From positions 930,001 to 994,000 of the forward strand of contig NC_009655.1 in the NCBI RefSeq assembly GCF_000017245.1: a stretch of 64,000 nt of DNA. The letters run 5' to 3'. The notes under the pieces were generated by a model that ran no database searches, was not told the origin of the DNA, and saw only the letters and a program-made list of their open reading frames with translations. Below, in pieces: positions 8,452 through 17,258 of the stretch (its first letter is position 1; each line of letters begins with the position of its first letter). Source of the stretch: Actinobacillus succinogenes 130Z (GTDB taxonomy: Bacteria; Pseudomonadota; Gammaproteobacteria; Enterobacterales; Pasteurellaceae). A program made the position numbers and the translations under genes.

Positions 8452-9231
8452 TTAATGCACGGTTTCATGGGAATCTGGCGACAATCTTTTTATCCAAATA
8501 CAGTTGTCTTTGCTTTTTTTGTTGATTAGCGAAAGATATTCCGTATGGGCGGCTAATTCCTCTTCAGTGAGCGGTAAAGCGATTAAGCCTTCCGAGGAAA
8601 CTTGCACGGGAATAAACTCTTCTTCAATTTCTTCTGTTTTCTGAACCGATATTTCGGTCTCTTCTTCGGCAAACAGACTGACTTGACCACCGGTCATCGC
8701 TAAATAAACGTCACCCAGAATTTCCGCATCCAGCAATGCCCCGTGCAAGGTTCGTTTACTGTTGTCAATATGTAGGCGATCGCATAAGGCATCTAAATTG
8801 TTGCGTTTACCGGGATATTGTCGGCGCGCCATTTGGAGCGTATCCGTTACTGTACAAATATCTGCCGTTTTGATATCAATATGATGTTTACGGAATTCAT
8901 AATCCATAAATCCAACATCGAACGGTGCATTGTGTATTAACAATTCCGCATCTTTGATAAAATCAATGAATTCCTGCGCAACGGTAGAAAAATCCGGTTT
9001 ATCGGCAAGCATTTCGTCGGTGATGCCGTGAACTTTTATCGCTTCGGGATCAATCGGGCGATCAGGTTTGACATACAAATGTAATTTACGTCCGGTATAT
9101 TTACGGTTAATCAGCTCTACCGCGCCGATTTCAATAATGCAATGTCCTTCGTAATGCGCACCAAACTGATTCATGCCCGTCGTTTCGGTATCGAGTACTA
9201 TTTGGCGAATAATTTCATTTTCTTCTTTCAT
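8452..9231 (-). CDS. dnaQ: DNA polymerase III epsilon subunit (proofreading exonuclease)
   Basis: 3'-5' proofreading exonuclease of the replicative polymerase. The DEDDh exonuclease motifs are seen: VLDTETTGMN (Exo I, near residue 13), LLIHNAPFDVGFMDYEF (Exo II), and HGALLDAEILGDVYLAMTGG (Exo III). The C-terminal third is the poorly conserved alpha-binding region, containing QVSLFAEEE, a plausible clamp-binding-like QxSLF segment. It is 259 residues and divergent from rnhA, with only 71 bases between them, as in related genomes. Confidence 0.96.
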   Translation of the reverse strand: MKEENEIIRQIVLDTETTGMNQFGAHYEGHCIIEIGAVELINRKYTGRKLHLYVKPDRPIDPEAIKVHGITDEMLADKPDFSTVAQEFIDFIKDAELLIHNAPFDVGFMDYEFRKHHIDIKTADICTVTDTLQMARRQYPGKRNNLDALCDRLHIDNSKRTLHGALLDAEILGDVYLAMTGGQVSLFAEEETEISVQKTEEIEEEFIPVQVSSEGLIALPLTEEELAAHTEYLSLINKKSKDNCIWIKRLSPDSHETVH

Positions 9232-9302
9232 TGGGCTCTCTGTCTATTTTGGTTCAATTGCGGTATTATCAACCGCACTTTATAAGATGATTGTAACAGA
9301 TT

Positions 9303-9767
9303 ATGCGAAAACAGATTGAAATTTTTACTGATGGCTCCTGTCTCGGTAATCCGGGAGTCGGTGGGATCGGCGTGGTGCTACGTTATAAACAGCATGAAAA
9401 AACTTTGTCGAAAGGTTATTTTCAAACTACAAACAACCGCATGGAATTACGCGCCGTTATTGAGGCATTAAACTTATTGAAAGAACCTTGTGAGATTATT
9501 CTGCACAGTGATAGTCAGTATATGAAAAACGGTATAACCCAATGGATTTTCAACTGGAAAAAAAATAATTGGAGAGCCAGTACGGGAAAACCTGTTAAAA
9601 ATCAGGACTTATGGATAGCATTGGATTCCGCCATTCAGCCTCATACGATTCATTGGCGTTGGGTGAAGGGACATTCCGGTCATCGTGAAAATGAAATGTG
9701 CGATGAACTTGCAAAACAGGGAGCGGAGAACCCGACATTAGAAGATACAGGTTACCGACAGGATTAA
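9303..9767 (+). CDS. rnhA: Ribonuclease HI
   Basis: Degrades the RNA strand of RNA-DNA hybrids. Catalytic acids are visible in FTDGSCLGNPGVGG (Asp near 10), MELRAVIEAL (Glu near 48), HSDSQYMKNGI (Asp near 70) and HRENEMCDELAK (His and Asp near the C-terminus). It is 154 residues (E. coli 155). A shared promoter region with dnaQ holds one uptake signal (ACCGCACTTT at about 9272-9281). Confidence 0.97.
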   Translation: MRKQIEIFTDGSCLGNPGVGGIGVVLRYKQHEKTLSKGYFQTTNNRMELRAVIEALNLLKEPCEIILHSDSQYMKNGITQWIFNWKKNNWRASTGKPVKNQDLWIALDSAIQPHTIHWRWVKGHSGHRENEMCDELAKQGAENPTLEDTGYRQD

Positions 9768-9954
9768 AATGCAGCGTTCGGCGTGACCAAAATCCGCTTT
9801 TGATTTATCGACGATATGTGCTGAGACAATAATTAAAGTGCGGTTGAAAATCCTATTAACTATAAGGTAATTAACAGTATTGTTATTAAAGTAAATAAAA
9901 ACGTTTTTTTACCGCACTTTGTCGTTTCCGGCGCGCGTTCCCGAATAACGAAAT
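9768..9954. other. Intergenic region between rnhA and lexA with a widely spaced uptake-signal pair
   Basis: AAAGTGCGGT at 9835-9844 and ACCGCACTTT at 9911-9920 face each other across 66 A/T-rich bases. They could form the base of a long hairpin between the convergent genes rnhA and lexA. I see no other feature here. Confidence 0.5.
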
Positions 9955-10587
9955 TTACATCCACGCATTATTACGAATGATGCCTACAGCGATACCTTCA
10001 ATTTCGAAACGTTCTTGTTCGCGCAAATTAACGACGATCGGGGCAAATTCTTCGTTTTCCGCATGGAGATAAATAACGTCACCTTTACGTTCCAAACGTT
10101 TTACCGTTACTTCATCTTCAATACGCGCGACAATAACTTGTCCGTTGCGTACATCTTTTGTGCTGTGTACAGCCAGTAAATCGCCATCTAATATACCAAT
10201 ATTTTTCATAGATTGTCCGTTTACTTTTAACAGAAAATCCGCTTGTGGTTTAAACATGTCGGGGTCTACACGGTAAGTGCCTTCAATATGTTGTTCTGCC
10301 AGAATCGGTTCGCCGGCGGCAACCTGACCGATTAACGGTAAACCTTCCGGTTCGTCGTTGGCCGCATCAAGTAATAAACGAATTCCGCGAGAGGTTCCGG
10401 CTAAAATTTCCACGGCACCTTTGCGGGCAAGAGCTTTTAAGTGTTCTTCCGCCGCATTGGGGGAGCGAAAGCCTAATTCGCGAGAAATTTCAGCACGTGT
10501 CGGCGGCATACCGGTTGTTTCGATATAATGTTTGAGGAAGTTATAAACTTCTTGCTGGCGCGCGGTAAGTGGTTTGACTAATGACAT
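9955..10587 (-). CDS. lexA: SOS repressor LexA
   Basis: Represses SOS genes and is inactivated by RecA-stimulated self-cleavage. The N-terminal winged helix runs LTARQQEVYNFLKHYIETTG...PTRAEISRELGF. The cleavage site is Ala-Gly in QVAAGEPILA. The catalytic Ser lies in NGQSMKNIGI and the Lys in EVTVKRLE. It is 210 residues. A LexA-box-like sequence lies immediately upstream (10597-10612), implying autoregulation. smpB lies upstream on the same strand, with a strong hairpin between. Confidence 0.97.
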   Translation of the reverse strand: MSLVKPLTARQQEVYNFLKHYIETTGMPPTRAEISRELGFRSPNAAEEHLKALARKGAVEILAGTSRGIRLLLDAANDEPEGLPLIGQVAAGEPILAEQHIEGTYRVDPDMFKPQADFLLKVNGQSMKNIGILDGDLLAVHSTKDVRNGQVIVARIEDEVTVKRLERKGDVIYLHAENEEFAPIVVNLREQERFEIEGIAVGIIRNNAWM

Positions 10588-10596
10588 AATATTTCC

Positions 10597-10612
10597 CTGT
10601 GGTTGTATACAA
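10597..10612 (-). promoter_or_regulatory. Putative LexA box of lexA
   Basis: The plus strand reads CTGTGGTTGTATACAA, which matches the CTGT-N8-ACAG consensus at seven of the eight fixed positions. It lies 10 bases before the lexA start. The reading on the coding strand, TTGTATACAACCACAGGG, resembles the second operator of E. coli lexA from memory. Confidence 0.6.
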
Positions 10613-10661
10613 TGATTGATATTCTATACAGTTTTTACTATATATACAACCTACGAATACA

Positions 10662-10698
10662 AAAAATACAGTATATTCGGAAAATATACTGTATTTTT
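10662..10698 (-). terminator. Perfect 16-bp hairpin between smpB and lexA
   Basis: AAAAATACAGTATATT (10662-10677) is followed by loop CGGAA and by AATATACTGTATTTTT (10683-10698). It lies 15 bases after the smpB stop codon and reads as an A/T-rich terminator on both strands. The arms contain ACAG and CTGT in outward orientation. Confidence 0.75.
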
Positions 10699-10712
10699 CG
10701 CAGGTAGGAGGA

Positions 10713-11195
10713 TTAGCCTCGATGAGCATTTTTCATGATGCGATCTTTTTGTACCTTCCATTCGCGATCTTTAATATCTTCGCGTTTATCATGTTGTTTT
10801 TTCCCTTTGGCTAAGCCTATTTTGAGTTTCGCCCAAGCGTTTTTCCAGTAAAGAGAAAGCGCTACAAGCGTATAACCGTCCCGATTGGCTTTGCCGAATA
10901 AGGACGCCAGTTCGCGTTCATTAAGTAATAATTTGCGGGTGCGGGTCGGATCGCAAACCACATGTGTGGAGGCGACAGAAAGCGGTTGAATGGTCGCACC
11001 GAACAGGAAAGCTTCGCCGTTATTAAAAATAACGTAGCTATCGCTAATGTTGGCTTTACCCGCCCGCATAGATTTGACTTCCCAGCCTTGCAGGGAAAGT
11101 CCCGCTTCAATTTCTTCTTCTATAAAGTAGTCGTGACGGGCGCGTTTGTTTAATGCAATCGTATTGTCGCCCGCTTTATTTTTTTTCTTTGCCAT
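10713..11195 (-). CDS. smpB: tmRNA-binding protein SmpB
   Basis: Binds tmRNA and delivers it to stalled ribosomes in trans-translation. Family blocks seen: ALNKRARHDYFIEEEIEAGLSLQGWEVKSMRAGKANI split over residues 14-50, LNERELASLFGKA, and the basic C-terminal tail ending KKQHDKREDIKDREWKVQ. It is 160 residues, the same as E. coli. No strong ribosome site precedes the ATG. Confidence 0.97.
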   Translation of the reverse strand: MAKKKNKAGDNTIALNKRARHDYFIEEEIEAGLSLQGWEVKSMRAGKANISDSYVIFNNGEAFLFGATIQPLSVASTHVVCDPTRTRKLLLNERELASLFGKANRDGYTLVALSLYWKNAWAKLKIGLAKGKKQHDKREDIKDREWKVQKDRIMKNAHRG

Positions 11196-11269
11196 AATTG
11201 TTGTGATTAATTAATTTGCCGGAATTGTACCGAATAAGCGGAATGAACACAATTTCCGCGTAAAAAGAT

Positions 11270-11308
11270 AAAGTGCGGTCAAAATCCTTAACATTTTGAC
11301 CGCACTTT
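11270..11308. terminator. Paired uptake signals between smpB and arcA
   Basis: AAAGTGCGGTCAAAAT (11270-11285) and ATTTTGACCGCACTTT (11293-11308) form a perfect 16-bp stem with a 7-base loop, 17 bases beyond the arcA stop codon, so it ends arcA transcription on the minus strand. Confidence 0.85.
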
Positions 11309-11324
11309 CAAGACAGGTTGCGGA

Positions 11325-12032
11325 TTATTCCAGTTCGCCGCAGAAACGGTAGCCTTCGCCATGGATAGTAGCGATAATTTCAGGCGTATTACCGTGATTT
11401 TCAAAATGTTTGCGAATGCGCCGGATGGTGACGTCAACCGTACGATCGTTATCTTTCAGTTCCCGTCCCGTCATTTTACGTAGCAATTCTTCGCGGGTTT
11501 GAATTTTTCCCGGATTTTCACAGAAATGCAGCATAGCACGGAATTCACTGCGGGGTAATTTAATCGCTTCTCCTTCCGGGGTGATTAAGGCATGTTGATT
11601 GGAATCTAAAGTCCAGCCGTTGAAACGGAAAATTTCAGTATTTTCTACCGCGCTTTTATGCTCGCTCATGGTACGTTGCAGTAAGTTACGAGCCCGGATG
11701 GTCAGTTCACGCGGATTAAACGGTTTGGTCAAATAGTCGTCAGCGCCGATTTCCAAACCAAGGATTTTATCCACTTCATTATCGCGCCCCGTTAGGAATA
11801 TTAAGGCGATATCGGCGTTTTCACGCAATTCCCTGGCAAGCATTAATCCGTTTTTGCCCGGCAGATTGATATCCATTACCACTAGATGGATGGTATGTTC
11901 GGCTAAAACACGGTGCATTTGGGCACCGTCAGTTGCTTCGAAAACGTGATAGCCTTCGGCTTCGAAAATACTTTTTAAGGTATTTCGCGTAATAGTTTCG
12001 TCTTCAACCACAAGAATATGAGGCGTTGTCAT
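11325..12032 (-). CDS. arcA: Aerobic/anaerobic response regulator ArcA
   Basis: OmpR-family response regulator that, when phosphorylated by ArcB under low oxygen, represses respiratory genes. The receiver domain has the acidic pair in VVEDE, the phosphoacceptor Asp in VVMDINLPGKNG (near residue 54), and Lys in DDYLTKPFNPREL. The winged-helix DNA-binding domain ends with DVTIRRIRKHFENHGNTPEII. It is 235 residues and close to E. coli ArcA throughout. An FNR-like palindrome lies about 120 bases upstream. Confidence 0.95.
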   Translation of the reverse strand: MTTPHILVVEDETITRNTLKSIFEAEGYHVFEATDGAQMHRVLAEHTIHLVVMDINLPGKNGLMLARELRENADIALIFLTGRDNEVDKILGLEIGADDYLTKPFNPRELTIRARNLLQRTMSEHKSAVENTEIFRFNGWTLDSNQHALITPEGEAIKLPRSEFRAMLHFCENPGKIQTREELLRKMTGRELKDNDRTVDVTIRRIRKHFENHGNTPEIIATIHGEGYRFCGELE

Positions 12033-12152
12033 TTTTTATTTCCTTTATTAAATTTTTATCCCTAATATGGGGTATTTCTGGAAGAGGATTTTACCTATGT
12101 AACATTCTTGTAACAAGTAAGAAATACGAAATCTGAAAATTAGCCGTAAATT

Positions 12153-12170
12153 TTATGATTTAGATCATAA
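12153..12170 (-). promoter_or_regulatory. FNR-like palindrome upstream of arcA
   Basis: TTATGATTTAGATCATAA is a perfect inverted repeat apart from its central four bases. The core ATGAT-N4-ATCAT matches TTGAT-N4-ATCAA at eight of ten positions. It lies in the region between arcA and the end of the yci operon. E. coli arcA is FNR-activated, so this placement is plausible. Confidence 0.45.
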
Positions 12171-12194
12171 AAAATAGGGCATTGCAGCCCTCAA
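12171..12194 (-). terminator. Terminator of the yci operon
   Basis: On the minus strand AGGGC-TGCAAT-GCCCT is followed by ATTTTTTAT, a short GC stem with a U-run, about 23 bases after the yciI stop. Confidence 0.7.
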
Positions 12195-12216
12195 CATTCA
12201 AACTTATATTTAGGCA

Positions 12217-12501
12217 TTAGAATACGCGTTTAAACGGTTTGACAATGACGTCTCCGTAAACGTTCGCCGCTACATAAGGATCTTTTGCCGCCCAGTCTTG
12301 GGCGTCCTTTAATGTGGCAAATTTTGCAATCACGGTCGAACCGGTAACGCTTTTGCCGTCTACCGTAGGATTCGGCCCCGCCGTCAATAGTCGCTCTTCG
12401 GCTTTCAATTGCTCTAAGCGGGCTAAATGCTGCGGACGTACTGCCAGACGTTGTTCCAGCGTATTCGGTTTGTCTTGGGCAAAAATAACAAAATATTCCA
12501 T
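12217..12501 (-). CDS. yciI: YciI-family protein
   Basis: Small ferredoxin-like-fold protein (94 residues) of the YciI/YCII family, whose function is unknown. It begins MEYFVIFAQDKPNT and contains VRPQHLARLEQL, LLTAGPNP and AKFATLKDAQDWAAKDPY, all typical of the family. The start at 12501 is preceded by AAGGA eight bases upstream; an in-frame ATG five codons earlier overlaps that site. It is the last gene of a yciC-yciB-yciA-yciI operon, the order also seen in Haemophilus. Confidence 0.9.
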   Translation of the reverse strand: MEYFVIFAQDKPNTLEQRLAVRPQHLARLEQLKAEERLLTAGPNPTVDGKSVTGSTVIAKFATLKDAQDWAAKDPYVAANVYGDVIVKPFKRVF

Positions 12502-12527
12502 TTTATTTTCCTTCATGTTGCTGAAAA

Positions 12528-12971
12528 TCAGGTATTCATTAATGCAATCGCTTGTTCTAATTCAGGATTGTTTTCCTGCGGTACGGCGCGAGGTTTCCCT
12601 TTTTCATCAATGGCGACATAAGTAAACAAGGCCTCGGTTACACAATGACGATCACGCACACCGGTATATACTTGTTTAATCCAAACTTCTACTTTAACCT
12701 GCATAGAAGTGCGTCCGACTTTAACCAGTTTACCGTAACAACATACCACATCGCCTACGGAAATAGGACGTAAAAACGTAATTTTATCTACACAGACGGT
12801 TACGACACGTCCTTTGGCTATTTCTTTTGCCAAAATGGCCCCGCCCATATCCATTTGCGACATAATCCAGCCGCCGAAAATATCACCGTTCGCATTAGTA
12901 TCGGAAGGCATCGCCAGCGTTCGTAAAATCAGGGCACCTTCCGGTTGACGGAAATTAATTTGTTCTGTCAT
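12528..12971 (-). CDS. yciA: Acyl-CoA thioesterase YciA
   Basis: Hot-dog fold thioesterase that hydrolyses a broad range of acyl-CoAs. The signature LRTLAMPSDTNANGDIFGGW near the N-terminus, followed by MSQMDMGGAILAKE, carries the catalytic Asp; VCVDKITFLRPISVGDVV follows. It is 147 residues from the ATG at 12971. The reading frame continues upstream into yciB, but that extension overlaps yciB and does not resemble the family. Confidence 0.94.
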   Translation of the reverse strand: MTEQINFRQPEGALILRTLAMPSDTNANGDIFGGWIMSQMDMGGAILAKEIAKGRVVTVCVDKITFLRPISVGDVVCCYGKLVKVGRTSMQVKVEVWIKQVYTGVRDRHCVTEALFTYVAIDEKGKPRAVPQENNPELEQAIALMNT

Positions 12972-12973
12972 GT

Positions 12974-13510
12974 TCAGTCTTTGTCCTTTGGAAGATAGCG
13001 ATAAATATACACACCTGTAATCAGTGTGGCAAGAAGCGTCATGCCGATGATGCCGAATGATTTGAAATCGACCCAGATGTCTTCCGAATAATATTGGCTG
13101 ATATAAATATTGACAAGCATGCAGAGCACAAAAAATCCTGCCCAGCCTAAATTGAGTTTTTGCCAAGCGGTGTCGGGAAGTTCAATTTCTTTTCCGAGCA
13201 ATTTCCGGATTAACGGGGTTTTGAATACAAATTGTCCTATTAACAAGATGGCGGCGAATAGCGCGTATACTATGGTGACTTTCCACTGTAAGTATTTAAC
13301 CTCATTAAAATAAGCCGTCAACAAACCGAAAAAGACCACGGCAACGCCCATGATGACTTGCTGTTTTTCGATTTTTCCGTATTTAACTCTAAGAATAAGC
13401 ATTTGTACGATGGTGGCAATGACTAAAGTTATGGCCGCGTCACGAATACCGGATAATTTGTAAACCGTAAAAAATAGGATAAGAGGAATAAATTCGAGTA
13501 ATTGTTTCAT
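12974..13510 (-). CDS. yciB: Inner membrane septation-related protein YciB (IspZ)
   Basis: Polytopic inner membrane protein (178 residues) with about five membrane segments, linked in enteric bacteria to cell envelope synthesis and septation. It opens with the family sequence [21 protein letters not shown], continues through [20 protein letters not shown] and ends WVDFKSFG...YRYLPKD. It is separated from yciA by two bases and from yciC by one base. Confidence 0.94.
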
Positions 13511-13511
13511 A

Positions 13512-14285
13512 TTACATCGCCTGATTACTGAAAATAGAATAAAAACGATAAGTAAAAATTAACGAAAAGAGGCTGACTAAAGCGATGGCCGCTAATACAA
13601 TCACGCTGAATACCGTATTAACTGCCATTGCGGAAAGCTGTATACCGATAAGCGGTAGAAAAAAGTTTACGATTAGGCAGTAAAAAAACAGCGTACCTGT
13701 CCGTTTGGCGCCTAAAATTAAAATATTTTTGACCGCACTTTGCATAGAGACCGGTTGGAGCAAATATTCAACCGAAACCAGGCAGAGACGAATAAACAGA
13801 ATGATGCCGGCAATCATCAACATTAATGACAGGATTGATGGTGATTGATTATTACTCATGTTGCCGAATGCAAACCATAATCCGATAAATAACGGAAAAA
13901 CGCTTAAAATGCTTAACAACGCGACACCAACAAAACGGCGAGCCGTGAAAGCGGCGGATGTAACCAGATTTATACCGCGTTGTTGATTGATTGAATGAAT
14001 AACCGCTAATGCCCAACTGGAGATAAACAGTGTTATGCCTTGATTAAATAAGAAAAATAACTGTCTGGATGGTTGCTGTGATTGTTCAAGCATCGCCTGA
14101 GCTAATTGAGTTTGATCCATTTGCTCCGGATTCGTCACGGAGGATTGTAGAGTTGAAGCAAGCAAGCTCATCCCGGCGGAGGCGATGAGTAATATCAGCA
14201 TAAATTTCATGACGAATCCGCGTTGATTACGCATAAAATTCCAGCTGTCGCGAAAGAGTTGAGTGAAATTAATTGGCATTGCCAT
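13512..14285 (-). CDS. yciC: YciC-family membrane protein (UPF0259)
   Basis: Membrane protein of 257 residues with about six hydrophobic segments and no enzymatic motif. It starts with the family-like [19 protein letters not shown] and sits directly upstream of yciB, as in Haemophilus and E. coli. Function is unknown beyond membrane location. The ATG at 14285 follows AAGGA by five bases; a second ATG two codons in is less well spaced. Confidence 0.85.
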
Positions 14286-14431
14286 TGCGATCCTTAAATT
14301 TAGAATTGTTACAAAATTGATAAGATTATACTCATTTTATACAAAAATCACTAAAGTTATTCATTTTGATTTAAAGCGGGTTGAGGTGTTTGCAAACCAG
14401 CCAATATAGGGAATTTGAGAGGAATAAATTA

Positions 14432-14457
14432 AAGGAGAACGAGTAAGGCATTCTCCT
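14432..14457 (-). terminator. Probable recN terminator
   Basis: On the minus strand GGAGAA and TTCTCC form a 6-bp stem around an 11-base loop, followed by TTTAATTT, just after the recN stop codon. It is a modest hairpin. Confidence 0.5.
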
Positions 14458-14470
14458 GCGATAAAAGTTA

Positions 14471-16147
14471 TTAACCGGCTGAATTTAGTAATTCCTGCGC
14501 ATTAGCCAGGGCGTTGTCGGTTATCTGCGTTCCGCCTAATAATTTTGCCAATGCTTTTACCCGTTGTTGCGGAGAAAGTGCGGTCATCTTGGTTTCGGTT
14601 TTTCCGTCAACGGTAATTTTTTCAACGGAAAAATGTTGATTGCCATGACAAGCTACTTGCGGGAGATGAGTGACGCACAGCACTTGACATTTTTGTCCCA
14701 GCCGACGCAATAATTTACCGACCACATTGGCCGTAGCGCCGCTGATGCCGACATCAATTTCATCGAAAATCAGTGTAGGAATTGCGCTCTTATCGGAGGT
14801 TAAAACCTGTAATGTCAAGGCGATACGGGACAGTTCGCCGCCGGAGGCGGTTTTTGCCAGAGGTTGAACATTTTGTCCCAGGTTACTTTGTAGATTAAAA
14901 ACGATAGTGTCCGCACCGTTTGCGCTTATTTTATTAAAATCCGTTTTAAGCCCGATAAAAAATTGTGCATTTTCCATGGCTAATTGTTTAATAGATTTTG
15001 TTACGTTTTGCGCTAATTTATCCGCCCCCGTCTGACGGCTTTGATGCAGCGCCATTGCGGTTTTTTGCATTTTTTCGAATGCCGATTTTTCTTGAGCCAG
15101 TAATTTGTCCTCGCTTTCGGAAAAATCCACTAACCGTATCAATTCGTTTTTTAAGGTGCGATGAAATTCTACCAACTTTTCCGGTTGTACATGGTGTTTG
15201 CGGGCTAAATGAATAGCCTGGCTCATTCGGTTTTCTATTTCTTCAAGCAAATGCGGATCTTGTTCAATACCGGAAGCCAGTGTTTGCATTTCATTGACGG
15301 CTTCCTGCACTTGGATCAGCGCTTCGTTTAACATGTTTTTTACACCGGCATATTGCGAATCCAATTCGACCAGCTCATCTAATTGTTGGGTAGCGCGATA
15401 GATTAAACTGTCGGCACTAACCGTTTGATTTTCGCTGAGTACTTGCAATACGGATTGGGTTAGCTCGGTCAATTCTTCACTGTTTGAAAGGCGTTTATGT
15501 TCCTCTTCTAATTCTAAATATTCATTGGTTTGTAGGTTAAATTCATCTAATTCGTCTACCTGATATTGCAACAATTGTTTTTTGGCTTCGTTTTCGGTAA
15601 CTTTTTGTTTAAAAACGGTAAGTTGGTGTTGTAATGCTTTCCAGTGTTGATAATCATCGTTCATTTGCGACAGCAAATTTCGGTGGTCGCAGAAATTGTC
15701 CAGTAGTTGCAGTTGATAATCGCTTTTCAGCAGTAATTGAGAAGCGTGCTGGCTGTTGATGTGAATCAGATATCGTCCTAATTCTTTTAATAATGCGGCG
15801 GAAACGGGCGTGCCATTGATAAAGGCTTTGGAGCGCCCCTCATTATTAATGATACGCCGTAAAATACAACTTTCCGAGTTGTCCTGATCTTCTAATTCCT
15901 GCATTTTTAACCAATGAGCCGCCGGACTTTGTGGCGCAATGTAAAAGGTTGCACAGACCTCTGTCCGCTCTTGCCCGTTACGTAACCTTGACGCGTCGGT
16001 TCGTTGACCCAGGCACAATCCCAAAGCGTCGATAGCAATCGATTTGCCCGTTCCGGTTTCGCCGGTAATAACGGACATGCCTTTTGTCAGTTCAATATCC
16101 AAATGACGAACGATGGCAAAATTATTGATAGTGAGTTGTATAAGCAT
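14471..16147 (-). CDS. recN: DNA repair protein RecN
   Basis: SMC-like ATPase involved in double-strand break repair and part of the SOS response. Walker A is GETGTGKSIAIDALG near residue 29. Long coiled-coil segments fill the middle (about 160-370). The signature ASGGELSRIALTLQ is followed by Walker B, TLIFDEIDVGISG. It is 558 residues, full length. Two half-LexA-box sequences flank a TATAAT in its promoter. Confidence 0.96.
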   Translation of the reverse strand: MLIQLTINNFAIVRHLDIELTKGMSVITGETGTGKSIAIDALGLCLGQRTDASRLRNGQERTEVCATFYIAPQSPAAHWLKMQELEDQDNSESCILRRIINNEGRSKAFINGTPVSAALLKELGRYLIHINSQHASQLLLKSDYQLQLLDNFCDHRNLLSQMNDDYQHWKALQHQLTVFKQKVTENEAKKQLLQYQVDELDEFNLQTNEYLELEEEHKRLSNSEELTELTQSVLQVLSENQTVSADSLIYRATQQLDELVELDSQYAGVKNMLNEALIQVQEAVNEMQTLASGIEQDPHLLEEIENRMSQAIHLARKHHVQPEKLVEFHRTLKNELIRLVDFSESEDKLLAQEKSAFEKMQKTAMALHQSRQTGADKLAQNVTKSIKQLAMENAQFFIGLKTDFNKISANGADTIVFNLQSNLGQNVQPLAKTASGGELSRIALTLQVLTSDKSAIPTLIFDEIDVGISGATANVVGKLLRRLGQKCQVLCVTHLPQVACHGNQHFSVEKITVDGKTETKMTALSPQQRVKALAKLLGGTQITDNALANAQELLNSAG

Positions 16148-16161
16148 CTGTGAACCTCTTG

Positions 16162-16202
16162 TACTGTATAAATATATTATATATCATATGGATATACAGT
16201 AA
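16162..16202 (-). promoter_or_regulatory. recN promoter with two LexA half-boxes
   Basis: TACTGTATA (16162-16170) and TATACAGTA (16193-16201) are perfect outward ends of SOS boxes. Each box's inner half is degenerate. On the coding strand a TATAAT element lies between them. The arrangement recalls the multiple operators of E. coli recN. Confidence 0.55.
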
Positions 16203-16221
16203 AGTGTTTTTTAAAGTACAG

Positions 16222-17133
16222 TTAAAACAGCTTCTTTAACCAACCCAGTTTTGAACTTAATACGTTGTAATAGTTGTAATTTTTTAAATGCAGTAAACGC
16301 AGCGGATGAGGCGCTTTTTTTACTGTAATAATATCATCACTGGTAAAATGCAAGGCGAATTGTCCGTCACAGTTTGCTTCTAGTTGCGGCGTATTATACT
16401 CGGCAAAACGTAGGGATATTTTGCTGTTACCGTCGATAACCAACGGGCGGGAAGATAACGTATGCGGGAACATGGATACTAAGGCGATAGCATTTAGCTG
16501 GGGAGTTAAGATCGGACCGCCGGCGGAAAGCGAATAAGCCGTGGAACCTGTCGGCGTGGCGATGATCAAACCGTCGGAACGTTGTGAGAAAGCAAACTTA
16601 TCATCAATATATACGTGAAAATCAATCATATGCGCGACTTTTGCCGGGTGTATAACCGTTTCGTTAATCGCATTACCGCTGGCAATGACTTTGCCGTCGC
16701 GTATGATGTCGACATCAAGCTGAAAACGTTCTTCTACAAAAAATTCACCGTTCAGACAAGCCTGCAATTGAGCGTAGGCATTTTTCGGATCAATATCGGT
16801 AAGAAAACCCAGATTTCCCCGGTTAATACCTATCATAACGATATCAAACTTGGATAATACTCGGGCACGCCCCAACATATTGCCGTCACCGCCGATAACA
16901 ATGGCAAGTTGAGCCCGCTGACCGATTTGTTCCAGTGAGGCAATGTGATCCGGCGATAGCTTTAACGCTTCACCTACGCTGTCTTCCACCAGTACTTCAT
17001 ACCCTTGTTCTCGCAACCACTGAAAAATGTTACGGTGCATTTGCAGCGTGACGTCGTTACGGGGGCGCCCGACCAAACCGATGATTTTGAAAGACGTATG
17101 TAATGTATCGACGGACTTTTTTTGCGTTTTCAT
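16222..17133 (-). CDS. nadK: NAD kinase
   Basis: Phosphorylates NAD to NADP. The family motifs are visible: GGDGNMLGRAR, GINRGNLGFLTDIDP, AINETVIHPAKVAHMI, and the long conserved block around SQRSDGLIIATPTGSTAYS followed by SAGGPILTP. It ends KLGWLKKLF, like E. coli. The start at 17133 (303 residues) is preceded by AAGAGA; an ATG seven codons further upstream has no ribosome site. It is divergent from grpE. Confidence 0.95.
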   Translation of the reverse strand: MKTQKKSVDTLHTSFKIIGLVGRPRNDVTLQMHRNIFQWLREQGYEVLVEDSVGEALKLSPDHIASLEQIGQRAQLAIVIGGDGNMLGRARVLSKFDIVMIGINRGNLGFLTDIDPKNAYAQLQACLNGEFFVEERFQLDVDIIRDGKVIASGNAINETVIHPAKVAHMIDFHVYIDDKFAFSQRSDGLIIATPTGSTAYSLSAGGPILTPQLNAIALVSMFPHTLSSRPLVIDGNSKISLRFAEYNTPQLEANCDGQFALHFTSDDIITVKKAPHPLRLLHLKNYNYYNVLSSKLGWLKKLF

Positions 17134-17258
17134 AGATTTCTCTTGAATAATCACGATTAGCCCTTATATTACATCGAAACGGTAGACGCGCAAAGATTAA
17201 CATTCCTGAAATCCTTTGTTAAAATGACCGCACTTTTCGCTATTGAACGGAGTAAAAC

